In this document: piece after piece, positions 36,701 to 48,633 of the stretch | How positions within the stretch are numbered: the stretch's first letter is position 1 | How the letters are laid out: the number at the start of each line of letters is the position of its first letter | Source of the DNA: Diospyros lotus | Taxonomy: Eukaryota > Streptophyta > Magnoliopsida > Ericales > Ebenaceae | Reading direction: 5' to 3' | DNA length: 64,000 nt | NCBI RefSeq assembly: GCF_014633365.1 | Contig: NC_068341.1 | Span: 20,008,339 to 20,072,338, forward strand | Notes under the pieces: model-generated | Databases searched by the model: none | What the model saw: only the letters and a program-made list of their open reading frames with translations | What the model was told of the DNA's origin: nothing | Translations under genes and position numbers: made by a program

Positions 36701-36720
36701 TATGTGTACATGCATGATAA

Positions 36721-37250
36721 AGAATCTACAAATGGAAGCTCTCTCTCTTTCTCTCTCTCTCTTTCACTCTCTCGCACTATATAAATAAAGCCAATGCCCT
36801 GCTCCAAGCAACCCATTTACATTTATATATATATATATGTATACAAGTCCAAGCCAATACTCTGCTCCAAACAACTCATCTACATTTATATATATATATA
36901 CATATACACGTCTAAGCCACTGGAAACCATTTACATTCACTTATATATATATAAATATATACATATATTAGCACCCACGCACCCACTGTAAAGAAGTGAA
37001 GTCCAGCCACTGTTCACATTTGGAAGCCATATATATATATATATATATCTACACACGTCCAACATAAGCTACTGGATGTTCCAAGCAAACTCATATAAAC
37101 TATTAGAGTGCATTTATATATACATATTCAAGCCCATTTATATAAATATTCAAGCCCACCCGTATAAATATTCAAGGCCCATATATATATTCCAAGCCAT
37201 TCAAATATATTAAAAGCCCATTGGAACGCCCCTGCTTTGCACCTTATCCT
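36721..37250. repeat. Microsatellite-rich, internally repetitive stretch
   Basis: CT-rich and several (TA)n tracts (about 36821-36838, 36886-36901, 37030-37048) separate repeats of CATTTACATT, CTCCAAGCAACC/CTCCAAACAACT and AAGCCCATTTATATAAATAT. A similar style occurs at 33760-34190. It probably belongs to the outer LTR (32929-38582). No gene. Confidence 0.5.
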
Positions 37251-38136
37251 TATCCACAAATAAGATTCAAACATTAAGAATATGGCACTTCACAATACCC
37301 ATCAAATTACACTTTTTTTATTTTTCTAAGTAAGATTCAAACATCAAATGCCACTTCGCTAAGGGACAAGGAAACTTTGGTTTCTCCCTAGAATTCATGT
37401 ACCCGACCAAAGCCTTGGTGTGGTGCATAAATTTAGATCTTATAAATTTGCAGATAATGATAATGAACTAGAAAGGAAACATTAGAAATGCAAATCTTGA
37501 AGACTTAATTACCAAGAATATGGCACAGCTTCTGCACATCAGCGGGGGAAGGAACAGTGCTGGGGCCTTTAAACACCTCTCGGCACGACATGTACAGTCG
37601 TTGCAGCATCACTGAACTGTCCGGCATCCGGCGCTTCGTCTTTCGCTTGAACTTCTTCTTCCTAACGACCTTATGGACATACCCCACTGTGTCTCTCCTG
37701 TGCTCCAGCATCATCAATCGACTCCAGTAATCTCCCCAAATTATGATTCCAATCGCAGATTAGTGCCAGGATATCCAAATCACATCCGATAAACTCCAAA
37801 ATCCAGCCAGTAAATCTATTTGGGCAGCCGAAAAGTGAGGGCAAGTGAGCAAACAAGAGAGACACAGCGAGGCCTAAGCGAGAGAGGGTTCTAGGGTTTG
37901 CGGGGGGAATTTTGGAAGAGAAGGGGATGGAGAGGAAGATTTGGGCGGGGGCGCGAGAGAGGAGGGGGGGATTTTTTGTTATACTAAATCATATCTCCGG
38001 CGGTTTTTGAAACCGCCAGGGATAGGCCAACATCATTGGCGATTTTCATAAATCGCCGGGGATGTGTATGCCATACCCGGCAATTGTCAAAACCGCCGGG
38101 AAAAGTTCACCGGCAATACCCATTTTCCTTGTAGTG
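37250..38136. mobile_element. CACTA-like element end carrying a captured gene fragment
   Basis: The right end ..TTTTCCTTGTAGTG at 38136 is a CACTA terminus. Just inside are subterminal inverted motifs (CCGGCGGTTTTTGAAACCGC, ATTGGCGATTTTCATAAATC, CCGGCAATTGTCAAAACCGC). The left terminus was not found, so the left limit is a guess. Inside lies a plant-cysteine-oxidase-like exon on the minus strand. A roughly 60-bp imperfect duplication (TAAGATTCAAACAT.. GCCACTTC) occurs at about 37261-37355. Confidence 0.6.
37505..37723 (-). pseudogene. Plant cysteine oxidase-like first-exon fragment, captured
   Basis: The minus strand encodes HKVVRKKKFKRKTKRRMPDS, then VMLQRLYMSCREVF and VPSPADVQKLCHIL. This resembles the basic N-terminus and VQKLYxTCKEVF..GPGVVPSPxxxxxLxxxL block of plant cysteine oxidases (N-degron pathway enzymes of hypoxia sensing). 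GGTAATTA follows at the end of the block, as at a 5' splice site. The metal-binding cupin core is absent nearby, so no enzyme can be made. Its position just inside a CACTA end suggests transposon capture. The family call is by pattern recognition. Confidence 0.55.
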
Positions 38137-40067
38137 TCTTTTGGTGTCATCATATTCTTGATTCATGTTCTCCATTCGTTGCTTCTCGAACTTGTTGAAC
38201 CTTATGGCTCACTTGATCTTCCTTGCCATTCCAGGTAAAGGGAAGGCCGTCATCGAGGGCAAGTCCAGTAGGACTAAGGCCCAGGGATAGTGGTGTACGA
38301 AGACGTGTCCTAACTAGAAGATCTTGTTAGCATTTTGGTGAGACTTGAGATGAAATGATTTTTATTTTGTTAGTTAACATTAGAATCTCTTAATAATTTT
38401 GTATGGCCTTCGAGCCCCAAACTTATGAGATACTGGAAGTGTAACTGAACCTTAATTTAGTTTCCGTTGCTAGTAATGAATTGAGTTGTTTGTTTTATTA
38501 TGATTTGTTCTATATCATCTCTGTGATGACCTCATTTCCAATATCCGATGCTAGCGGGAATATTCAAGAGTGGGCCCTTACAACCCGCCGGTCGTCTTCC
38601 CCAGAGACGGCACATCGAAAAACTTGGATTTCGATGCCATCTCCTTCCTCTCCTCCAATCAATCCAGATGGGCTATGTTGGGCCTCGAAAGAAGCACCAG
38701 AAGCCTGTCAACGGACCGGCCAAAGTTTCAACTTGGTCATCTGCCTCCTTCTCCAGCCAACTCTCAAATCCCTCTCAAACCATCACCAAAACGCACAAAA
38801 GTTTCCAGAAATCATTTACTCTTCATGGGCAACAGAAGCCCTTTATTTTCGTGCCTCAATTCGTTCAAAATCATGGTGGATTTGAAGCTTAAAATTCTAA
38901 AATTTTTGACTACTTTGAATCTCTATTTATACACAAATTCAAACCCCTAAACGACGGATCTCGAGCAACCCAAGGCCTCTGATGTCTCTTCTTTCCATAT
39001 ATCCATCCAAAACCCACCAAAACAGCCCTCAAAGCTTGATTAAAGTGACCAATCTTTCAGCCACTTTCGGCCGAAAGTTGCCCAAACCCGATCCATTTTT
39101 GGCTATTTGACAGCTATGAACCTTGTCTTGGCCTTGCTCTGAGGCCCCCCATCCACTTCCTTGGGTCTCCCATGGCCGATTTCGGTTATTGGAAGGTTGG
39201 TCAGCCATGGATGTTCTTTTTTTTAAATTACACTTTCACCCCTTAAATTCTTGAAATATCATTTCGGCCTTTTCCACAAGGCCCCTGGGTTTTCCAACAT
39301 TGCTGTTGAGAACCTTATGTTCTAAACTTCCCGTTTGACCCCCGAGATTCTAGGAAATACGTTATTTCGACCTCTCTCGGGTAATTTTAGAAAACTATAC
39401 TTAGACCTGAATTTTTATTTTGGCCGTAAACCCTTTCGTTTCTTCCTAAAACCACTGAAGAGTTATTCTACATAACGAATATAAAGCCCATCAAGGTTTT
39501 ATTGACTTCCCAAAAAACCCCTACGATAATTCAGTTTTGCAACTTAAATCGCAACTACATTTTAGCTGTACTGAAAATCGTTCCTGATTTGGTTTCTTTC
39601 GATGCCATAAATCATGCCTTGAAATTCTTATTACAACCATATCATTTTCCTTTGACTTCTTGGCTCCAGGAAACTCCTTGCAGTCGATTCGGTCACTCAT
39701 AACGATAAGAAATTACCCTCATACCCTCAATTTATCTTTAATTTCACTTTTACCCGAAGAAAATTTACTCATATGCCCTTTTGAAATTCTCGAGTATTAC
39801 ATAGGCACTTAATTGAACCACTATAAATCTCTTGTGCTACATTCTTTACTCTAATTTTTATTTCAACAAAGTTTTATTTTAACACTTGCATATGATTTTC
39901 CTATTTCAATCTTCATTTTATACTTACAGCATTGCTTTTCAAAAGTTTAAAGAAACTTAAAATTGTTTTTGTGCAAGATTATTTAGAACCAGAAAAGTTC
40001 TAAAGTACCCAATTCATACCCCCTCTTAGGTGCACACTCCTACTTTTCTCTACCACAAGAATTCTTT

Positions 40068-40595
40068 AAAAGTTCCTAGTGCTTAATTAGATTCTTTAAA
40101 TGGAGACTTTAACTAATCAAGTGTAGACTAGTACATGAGTATGCTACATTTGATTATTATGAAATATTGATGATAATGGATAGTGAGCCACGTACCATAA
40201 AGCATGAGATGCAACTAGTAAACATATGGGTGATCCTTGGTTGGACATTCTTCGAATGTGCCATTAATAATAAGTCACATGGATAAGAGGATTAATGATT
40301 TGTTATTAGTTTTGATTGTGTAAATGATAATTTGACTTAAGGCAACATAGTTGTCTTGTATACTAGTGTTTGGAATTTGCTAGTGAATGTGGACTTGCTC
40401 TAATCACGGGTAGGAATGCTTGCTCAGTGGTCTCTTTTGACTGATATATAAGGACATATGTTTGTCAAAAAAGATCCATTACCTCCATAGTGAGGCGAAT
40501 ATCCTATGTAATCTTATGTTTGATTGTGATAAGAAAAATTCTTGATCAAGGCATGAATGATTGAAAAGAGTTTCCAATATGTCATCTTAAATCAC
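40068..40595. repeat. Left arm of a long diverged inverted repeat
   Basis: Matches the reverse complement of about 44425-44940 along its length. Shared tracts include CATAAAGCATGA, TTGATGATTTGTTATTAGTT versus TTAATGATTTGTTATTAGTT, GATTGTGTAA and GTGAGGC(A/G)AAT. It ends at a short (CA)n tract. It could be two opposite copies of one dispersed repeat or the ends of one element; which is not known. Confidence 0.7.
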
Positions 40596-41189
40596 ACACA
40601 CACACATATGTGTGAATTAAGATATATATATATATATGGGCAAGGCAATACACATGTCATCCAACATGACTTGACTTGGTGAAAAAATAAATAATTCCAC
40701 TAAGATATTTTGGGTTTCTCAATTTACAGGACTCAATTGTAGGAGAAATTGTCAAATAGAAAAGAAACACAAAACTCTTACATAGCTTTGAGTGTTTTAG
40801 CAATATGCAATGACCATCCAACAAAACTAAACTATTCAATAAATGTTACCTCCTTGAAGAAACAGTGTTTAATGTAAAAGATGCTGGACATGCTGGCCTT
40901 TTCCTTCTCAAATATGAAGGGCTTAGTTGGTTCACATCAAGCAAGCTTCCAAAACCATTGAATCTTCCTTAGTCCTAGCTGAAGACTAAGATGTATGGGC
41001 TTGAAGCTATTCTTATTTTAGAAAGCAAAGTTCATCACATGAATAAAATGAGAGTTTATTGAAAGCTTTAACCCTTATTGCTTAAAGAAAATACGATGCA
41101 AATATGACTTGAAAGAGAATGAACTTTACTAGATCAAATTATATAGCTACGACTACAAACTTTGACTGTTGGAAATAAAAAACTTGGCT

Positions 41190-42716
41190 AGCTGAAACAA
41201 AAATGTAAAAGTATATAACGCAACACACAGATTTTATAATGGTTCGACTCAACCAGCCTACTCCACTCCCTTAGTTTCTCCCGAAAGATTTCAACAACCC
41301 ACTAAAGTTTTTTTAGAATCAACTAAAACCTCAGTTTTTGATAGATATAGTTGCAATCTTTGCTTTTCAATGGAATAACAGTAACCGAATATAAACAGTT
41401 TTTATAAAGACCAGCTGGAATCTCTTACACCATGTTTTTTATGAGCTCAAGCACTAAACATAGCAAGATAAGTAAAGGATACAAATTAAGCACTTTGAGA
41501 AGCTTTTACAAGATCGAAATCAAATAATAAAAATAGATTCTCACGAAGAAAATAGAGATTTGAAAAGGATGTGAAAATAAGAACACTTTTTCTCTTATGT
41601 TAGTAGAAAATGTATGCTTTTAGGGCTCTTTTGACTCAAGGTAGGAGAAGGAAGAATTCAAAAATAGCAATTTTTTCTTTAGTCTCTTCTCTCTTTTATA
41701 CTTGTTGTCAAGAGAATGATATATGTAAAAACAACTTTTTTTTTTCCTTAAAATAATCATTAGAATATTCAAAAATCAAGATAAAAGAATGAAAGGAAAT
41801 TTAGAGCAATTTTAGAGCCTTAACAATCAAAACTGTGCATTAAATGCACTTGCAATAGCTATTTTAATAGTTAGTTCAACGGATATAATTTTAAGTTTTA
41901 GCACATTTTTTCTAGAGTAGAAAGAGTTTGTAATGAAGTACTTTTTATCCTTATTCGAGTAAACAAAATTTGTAATCGACTAAGTTTTGTATGTACTTGA
42001 GTACATATAGTTTGTAATCAACTAATTTTGACAGCTTATTCGATTACAAAATATTTATACTTGATTACATTTATGAGACAAAAATATGAGATAATTACTC
42101 AATTAGAAATTGAATTTAATTGATTATACCTCAACATTTACTCGATTACACAAGAATAATACTCAATTAATTTACTCGAGAGGATCAAACTTAAACTCTT
42201 ACTCGATTAAAAAATATTTGTAATCGATTACAATTTTACAACAGAATCTTGAAATAAATATTCGATTACAAGCAAGATTTTAATCAATTAAACTTTAACA
42301 AATACTCGGTCACAAATTGGCTTTTACTCAAGTATATTTAGCTATTTACTTGATTATAAAATTTAAGTATTCGATTACAATTATTATACCAAAGACTTGA
42401 CAAAAGTACTCAATTACAAAAGAATATTTAGTCGAGTATAGACTTACACTTACTCAAATATATTATAACTTGTAATCGATTATATGCAATACAGAATTGA
42501 CTTACTCGATTGATTTATACACGATTAAAATGATGAAATCAAAGACTCAATTACCTAGATCAAGTTTACTAAAGTAACATGGAATTTTTACTCAATTAAT
42601 ATTTTGATACACTTGATTGATTCTATGCTTTACTTGATCAAAACTCTATCAACAATCATCTTTAATATATTATTTTGAATATCATCATCAAAATAATTTT
42701 CTCATCAACATCAACA
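41190..42716 (-). mobile_element. Copia-like LTR (copy 3), partial
   Basis: On the minus strand it starts TGTTGATGTTGATGAGAAAA with TTTTGATGATGATATTC, as in copies 1 and 2. It carries the motif array (41935-42660) and then the leader block GTTGAGTCGAACCATTATAA (41234-41253 on plus as TTATAATGGTTCGACTCAAC). Past about 41190 the match to copies 1 and 2 is lost, so the 3' end is missing or diverged. Confidence 0.6.
41935..42660. repeat. ACTCGATTA motif array, copy 3
   Basis: Repeated TTACTCGATTA, GTAATCGATTA, TATTCGATTACA, GTAATCGACTAA and ACTCGAGTA-like motifs at irregular spacing, in the same place within the LTR as in copies 1 and 2. Confidence 0.75.
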
Positions 42717-44424
42717 TCTAATATAAACTTAACATAAACATTAAGCCCAAAAATTTAAGATATTTAATACACAAGTGTTGTTTGTGAAAGTTGGTTAAAA
42801 CTAATTTTTCAATCCCATTCACTTTGTTGCATAGTAAACTTTAATGGATCAAGATAATGGAATTTTACTAGATTTTCAAAGAGTAATAAATCGAGTATAC
42901 TAATTGCTACTCAACTGAAAAAAAAAATATTCATTTCTTGATCAAAGAAAAAGTATTCTACTAAGCACACAACATGACATATTCCATAGAAATACAATTA
43001 CCAAACTAATTATTCCTTCACATATACCTTATCAAATACTCATACACATGAAATACACATAAGTCAAATAACTTACTTGCTACTTGACTAAAACAAAACA
43101 TGTAGAAGATTACAAATATATTGAGCACAATATATGTTACTCAACTAAAAAATCTCATTTCTTAGAATCAAATAAAATTCATTCTACTTAGCTTATTCAA
43201 CAAATTACAACAGCTTGTTCAAATATTACTGAATTCAATAAGCTCTAAATTCTTTCAAATACTTGACTAATTTTGCTTAACAAACAACAAACATTTAGCT
43301 TTATAAGTTCTTCAAGAGTTCCTTCTTGAACTAGAGAATTCTAGGAATTTGATATTAAATATCAAATAGGCAATCTAAGCTTTATAGATGGATCAAAACT
43401 CAAGAAATATCTTATGAGTGTATGATCATTTAGTTAAGATCTTAATATTTTTTGAAAGACATTAAGAATAAAATATGAAGTAGATTACTCTTAAACTTGG
43501 AGTAATGTTGTTACATACTTTAATTACTTAAGAAACCATGAGCCCCATATGATAGTACTCATGCATTATGGTTATTTAGAATATCCATTGAAATCCTAAA
43601 ACAATCTATTAACATATGAAGCATATTGACAAATAAGGCATAAAAACAGTCTTAATCACAAACATATTAACATATTAAGGTCATTAATACAATCTTAACA
43701 TCTCATTAAGAAATATGAGAATTTAGCATATCCTAAAAGAGGATAAAATATTCTTCGCATATATAAAACATATTAACAGATAAACATATTAAGATTCCTT
43801 AAGCTTATTCTCAAAGCATTCTTAACATAGAATATACCTTATATTAAAGTTTTGCATAAAATAATCATCATCAAAACATTTAAAAACAAACTCCACACTA
43901 CTACAATCTCACTATTTATATGCAAAAATGGAAGGGTTTAGTGGAATTCTAGATTAATTAATCATAACCCATACATGACAAGAGCATGAAATGTGGCATA
44001 GGAGTAAGTGGACTTTCCACTAACAATTTCTCTAACAGAAACTGCCAATAGTATTCATCTAGTAGTTGATGTTTTTAACTTGTGAGAAATAGTCAATATC
44101 TCATAAAAAGAGGTGATAGTTTGGCATTTGCTACTATAAAAGCCTTACTCAATTGCACACAAATCTGTCATTAAATCTTAATGGTATCAAGAACATAACA
44201 TAAGCCCTAAAAGAGTTTTCAAAACATCCTAACAATCTTGAATGACATCCAGCAACATATCAAGATAATCTAAATAGCAATGAAGTTAATTCAGAGTAAG
44301 TCTATTTCATCGGTGATTATCGTGTAATTTAATCCTTCCATTACTGACATCCTAATCGAGGGAGAACCGTGGGCTGATTAAACTCATTAACTCAATATAT
44401 GCAATAGATCTTAGTTGGTACGAG
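42717..44424. other. AT-rich region between LTR copy 3 and the right inverted-repeat arm
   Basis: No gene. 42770-42840 resembles 31360-31420 (GAAAGTTGGTTAAAACTAAT versus GAAAGTTAGTTAAAACTAAC), so more LTR-related sequence may be present. The rest is unassigned. Confidence 0.4.
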
Positions 44425-44940
44425 GAGATGCCACATTGAAAACTCATTTTCAACCAATCATGTCTTGCCCAATGACTTTTCCTATCACAAACCAACAAAA
44501 GATCGCATAGGACATTTGCCTCACATTAGAGATAATAAATTATATCTGAAAAAAAACTTGATTTTATATACCGATCAACTAAGACCACACAGTGAACATT
44601 GCCACTTTGTATTTGTGTGAGTCTACATCACTAACAAATCTCACACACCATTACATAAGGCATCCGTGTTACTTCAAGTTAGAAAATCAATTACACAATC
44701 GCAACTAATAACAAATCATCAATCCTTTCTGTCATGTGATTTATTATTAACATCACACTCAGTGCATTATTTAACCAACAACCACCCATATATCATGCTT
44801 TATGGCATGTAACTCACCACCATTTATCATTAGTATATCATTCTAATCAAAGTAATAAACATCTATACTAATCCATACTTACTTGATTAAAGTCCCATTT
44901 AAGAAAGCTAAGGACTAGCAACAATTTAAGATTTCTTGTA
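44425..44940. repeat. Right arm of the long diverged inverted repeat
   Basis: Reverse-complement partner of 40068-40595. The homology may extend inward to about 44290 (CACGGTTCTCCCTCGATTAG on the minus strand), where the left arm lacks a counterpart. Confidence 0.7.
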
Positions 44941-45291
44941 TTAAAAAATCTCATCCATATATTATTAACAATTTAACAATGAGATTTTTAACAAGAAATG
45001 TAGAGAGTCATTCATATAAAATTGAAAATTAATGAATAAAGATAAATTGTCATTTTGTTAATATTATGTGCAAGAATACATTAAAGTGTCTTTTAAATGT
45101 CATATAAATCTAGTATTAGGACATATTACTATCATTAAAAAGAAAAAGAAAATGATCACAATGCCCTAATTAATCTTAAGCAATTACAAATAATTCTATT
45201 ATTACAAACAAATTAAAAATACCAAACTTATAAGTGAAGGAAAGTGGTGTCAATTGGAAATTAATTTGAAAGGAAAAAATTAAAAAAAAAA

Positions 45292-45312
45292 AGAGAGAGA
45301 GAGAGAGAGAGA
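45292..45312. repeat. (GA)n microsatellite
   Basis: A pure GA run after a poly-A tract in spacer DNA. Confidence 0.85.
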
Positions 45313-46092
45313 ATATAACTACTAAACTTAATCAGTCTCTAAATCAAATTTTAGTTTATCTTTAAAGAAATAAAAAAGTCAATAATTCTATAATCGATGC
45401 AAAATCCTACCCATCTTTGAATCATAAAAACAAATTAGTCTCCAATTTATTTTTGAATCATGAAAGTAAAGTAATCTCCAAAGAGTTAAATTTTTATTGA
45501 ATTTTCTTGTTTTTTATCAATAAATATTATTTTGTATTCAATTTTTAAACACATAATTCCTTGATTTTTTTTGTTTTTTCTTTATAAATACAATTTTTAA
45601 TTGAATTTTCAAACACTATATTTGTGCTTCTAATTTTAAATTTTGAAATTTTCTTGTTTTCATTTTGAGTTACCGATTATATTTTTCCTCTTTTTTCTTT
45701 ATTTTTTTTTTATCTCAAATCATCTTTTATTGTAACTCCGCATGAGAATGTTATCCACTGTCGATCCCAAGCCCAGATAAAAGAAGAGGGTTGTGTTAGG
45801 TAGCCGACAGTCAACGTAAAACCTAATCGGATTCAAAACATGAACTCTAAACAAACTATAAAAAATCGTTAGGGCGTAACCCTTTATAACGACGCGCTAC
45901 ATTGTCCGTGTGTAGTGTCAGTGAACTAGGGTCGCTGTATCAGTGCCAAAATGTAGTGACAAATAAGCAATCCCCGTATTTGCTTGGACGGATGTAGGTA
46001 AAGAAACTAGTCCAAAATCAAAAACAAAATCAAAATAATAAAAAAAAAATCAAATTCAAAGTCAAAACCAAAATTAAAATCATAGATTAAGG

Positions 46093-46557
46093 ATTGGGTC
46101 ATGAAACATAGGAACATTAACAAGCAAAGCTATGGAAGTGGTAGATGTGATGATTAGAAGAAAGATTAATATTATGTGCCTTCAAGAGACGAGATGGGGA
46201 GGGAAAAAAGTAAAAACTTTATCAAAAACTGAATATAAAATATGGTACACAATAAATGATCGAGCGAAAAATGGTGTGGAGATTATTATGGATAAAAGCT
46301 TAGTAGATGAAGTAGTGGATGTAAAGAGAATAAGAGATAGGATTATTATGGTGAAGGTTGGTCTAGGAAGAATGACTATAAATATCTTTAGTACATATGC
46401 ACCACAAGCAGGGTTAGATGAGGAGATAAAAGCAAAATTCCAGGAGGACTTAGAGAGACTTATACAAATGATACCAAGAGGAGAGAAATGATTATAGGAG
46501 GTGACTTACATGGTCACGTGGGTAGAGACACAAACGGCTATAGAGAGGTACATGGAG
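46093..46557 (+). pseudogene. RTE endonuclease domain, first part
   Basis: The frame reads GS*NIGTLTSKAMEVVDVMI then INIMCLQETRWGG (the Glu of QET is an AP-endonuclease metal ligand), VDVKRIRDRIIMVKVG, FSTYAPQAGLDEE and, after a frameshift near 46490, GGDLHGHVGRDTNGYREVHG. The Trp of the usual GSWN is a TGA stop (46102-46104), a G-to-A change. It continues at 52011 after the inserted LTR. Confidence 0.88.
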
Positions 46558-48633
46558 TGTAACACCCCGCCTCGCTAAGCGTGTTACTATAAGGGAATTC
46601 TCAGGAATCTTTTTTTTTCCAAGTTCGTCATGTGCAGTGCTTCAAGAACAATCTTCACAAGCAAATAAGATCCCAAAAACACCAATCTTGCCCGTTTAAC
46701 TAACAAGATCAACAATCTTTAAACTAAACGAGTCATAACATAACACAACGAACATAATAACATCAAAATGCCGTGGCTTTCCACAAAGTTCTCACATAAT
46801 ATTTCCCCAACAAATTACATAATACAAATCTACCAAATGATAACAACATTATCATACAACCGTTCATACATATATCAAAATAAATGCTAAGCATCTCAAA
46901 ATGATACAACCGCTAACATACTAAACATCGTTGGCCCTCAACTGGCCATGTCCTCGCCTTCACAGCATCCCTTGGCTGGAACGTTTGAATGTTCCAGGGG
47001 CATAACCCAGATTAGATGATAAAACATCAAGTGATGGCATGATACAGTTTACTGAATGCATGAAAAACACACGAGCATGGCATATACAAACGACAACAAC
47101 ATGCAACACGTCTAACTTGAGAAATCTCCCTGTCATACTCAACCTCCCGTGGAAAATCTATTCCACACACCGTTGGGGTTGACCTTACCATGACATACTT
47201 AATCCCCGAGTGCCCTATCATGTCACCCGATCACTAGGATTAACCTTGCCTCATTCTCAAGTAGACCCCATTCCATCCCCCATGGACATAACAATGACAC
47301 GAAAATCAATACCCCAATGATATGAAAAACCACACACCATGCACAGACTCTTTTACAAGTAAAAACAGTTGATGCAATATACCACATGTTCAATATACAT
47401 ACGATGCCATAAGTACATAAGTAAAACGCCCATGCATAACATCCAAAGTTCTAGAGGGTATAACCACTCGCTGGAATTGGTTCGATCACGTGCAACCTAA
47501 GCTCTGGAGGGTAGAACCGCTCACCTGAACCCATTACACACACACCAAACCACTTTCAAGACAAATGGTAAGACTGAAATCGAACCACTTACCTTATTCA
47601 AAAAGTTGATTTGCGCCTCGTAATGCATGCTAAGCCTCTAAATACACGTCTGAATAATTTTTCGGCTTTGGCATGCTCCTCTAGCATTAAATTAATCCTC
47701 AGAATTTTTTGAAATTTTTTGGAAGATTTTTCCTATTTTTTTCTTCATTTTCCTCTATTTCTTCCATTTTCCTTTTTCTTTTTTTTCTTTTTCTTTTCTT
47801 CTTTTCTTTTTTCCTTTCTTCTTCCTTCTCCTTTTCTTCCTCCTCCTTCCTCCCTGTTTCTCCAGCGCTTCAAACCAGCACACACTGTCATGCAGCCGCT
47901 GTTTGGCCTTCTGCCAGCCTCCCCCTAGCCTTCTGTCGGCCTCCGCGACCCCACCAGACCACTGCTGCCCTACTGGGTCGCCACCAAAACCTCTGTCAAC
48001 CGCCCCAACCAACTCGAGCTTGATGTCCATGTAACACCCCCTCTCCTAGAACTGTCCGAGAAGAGGTGCTAGGGGAAATAAAATAAAACTAACTGCTAAA
48101 CTGAAATATGATACCATAATGAATATCTCAATCAACTAAAATAAAACTCTGAATCAACATCAATTGAAAACCATAAACTACATCTCAGGGAAAATCCCTA
48201 AACTGAAACATAAAATAAACCTAAACTGATAAGACACTAACTAATCCCAGACACCTTTGGTCTTGAGCGACTCCACGTACACACACTACTGGACACTGCT
48301 GCTAGGCCCCACATCCGGTACTCCCCCGTTAGGACCTAGAATGGTGAAGAGTACAAGATGAACTATAAAACTCAGCAAGTAATAAACTGGAAAGAATAAC
48401 TGAAGATGAATCGAAGAATATCGATACTGAAGAAAAACTTACTGAACTTGTATTGAGAAATATAATAATCACTAGATTGTATTTACAAGATATAATGCAC
48501 ATAAACTGTAAACTAAATGTATGTATGCAACTTTGGCTCATAGGCCCACATAATCTGATAAAACATACCTGGCTGATCTGAATCCTGCATACATAAAAAC
48601 TGTAAGCACATACTGTGGGCAATGTGCCCCTAG

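Larger units (their letters stand above)
32929..38582 (+). mobile_element. Gypsy-like solo LTR (family II, copy 1), nested in 31549-39801
   Basis: Starts TGTAATGACCCTAAATTGGG and ends GGGCCCTTACA. Flanks ACCTG (32924-32928) and ACCCG (38583-38587) match 4 of 5, the mismatch being a CpG transition. A leader-type block CATTCCAGGTAAAGGGAAGG at 38229-38248 matches the equivalent ATTCCAGGTAGCAG block of 34195-36700. It is interrupted by that solo LTR and by a CACTA element. Confidence 0.72.
31549..39801 (-). mobile_element. Gypsy-like solo LTR (family I, copy 1), hosting further insertions
   Basis: Begins TGTAACACCCAGC and ends TTCTCGAGTATTACA, flanked by a perfect duplication TAGGC (31544-31548 and 39802-39806). 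Net length without the nested element is about 2.59 kb. Orientation is minus: a TATA box (TATAAATAGAGA read on minus) lies at about 38917-38930, and a conserved block GGAACGTTTGAATATTCC lies at 32040-32057. The same family recurs at 46558-52005 with the same ends, block and length. Only one LTR is present. Assignment to Ty3/Gypsy (Tekay/Del-like) is by general resemblance of the TGTAACACCC..ATTACA ends. Confidence 0.82.
19649..40034 (+). mobile_element. Copia-like solo LTR (copy 1), split by 19 kb of nested insertions
   Basis: Two parts join into one LTR: 19649-20669 (start TGTTGAGTTTGATTCTG with TTTTGATGGTGAGAA) and 39807-40034 (ACTTAATTGAACCACTATAA through CCCAATTCATACCCCCTC). Removing the nested pieces joins ATAGAAGTA to GGCACTTAATTGAACC, the order seen in plant Copia LTRs of SIRE/Tork style. 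No primer-binding site follows, so it is solo or truncated. Its own TSD was not found, so both ends are approximate. The 19727-20460 stretch is a motif array (listed separately). Confidence 0.6.

Noticed and set aside
38481..38950. Overlapping plus-strand frames of 114-134 codons
   Set aside because: They cross the junction between two solo LTRs (38582/38583), so they are composite and not a gene.
47709..48030. Open frames rich in Phe, Ser and Leu (plus) and Lys, Arg (minus)
   Set aside because: Produced by a CT-rich tract inside a solo LTR; open in three frames, no start context, no domain.
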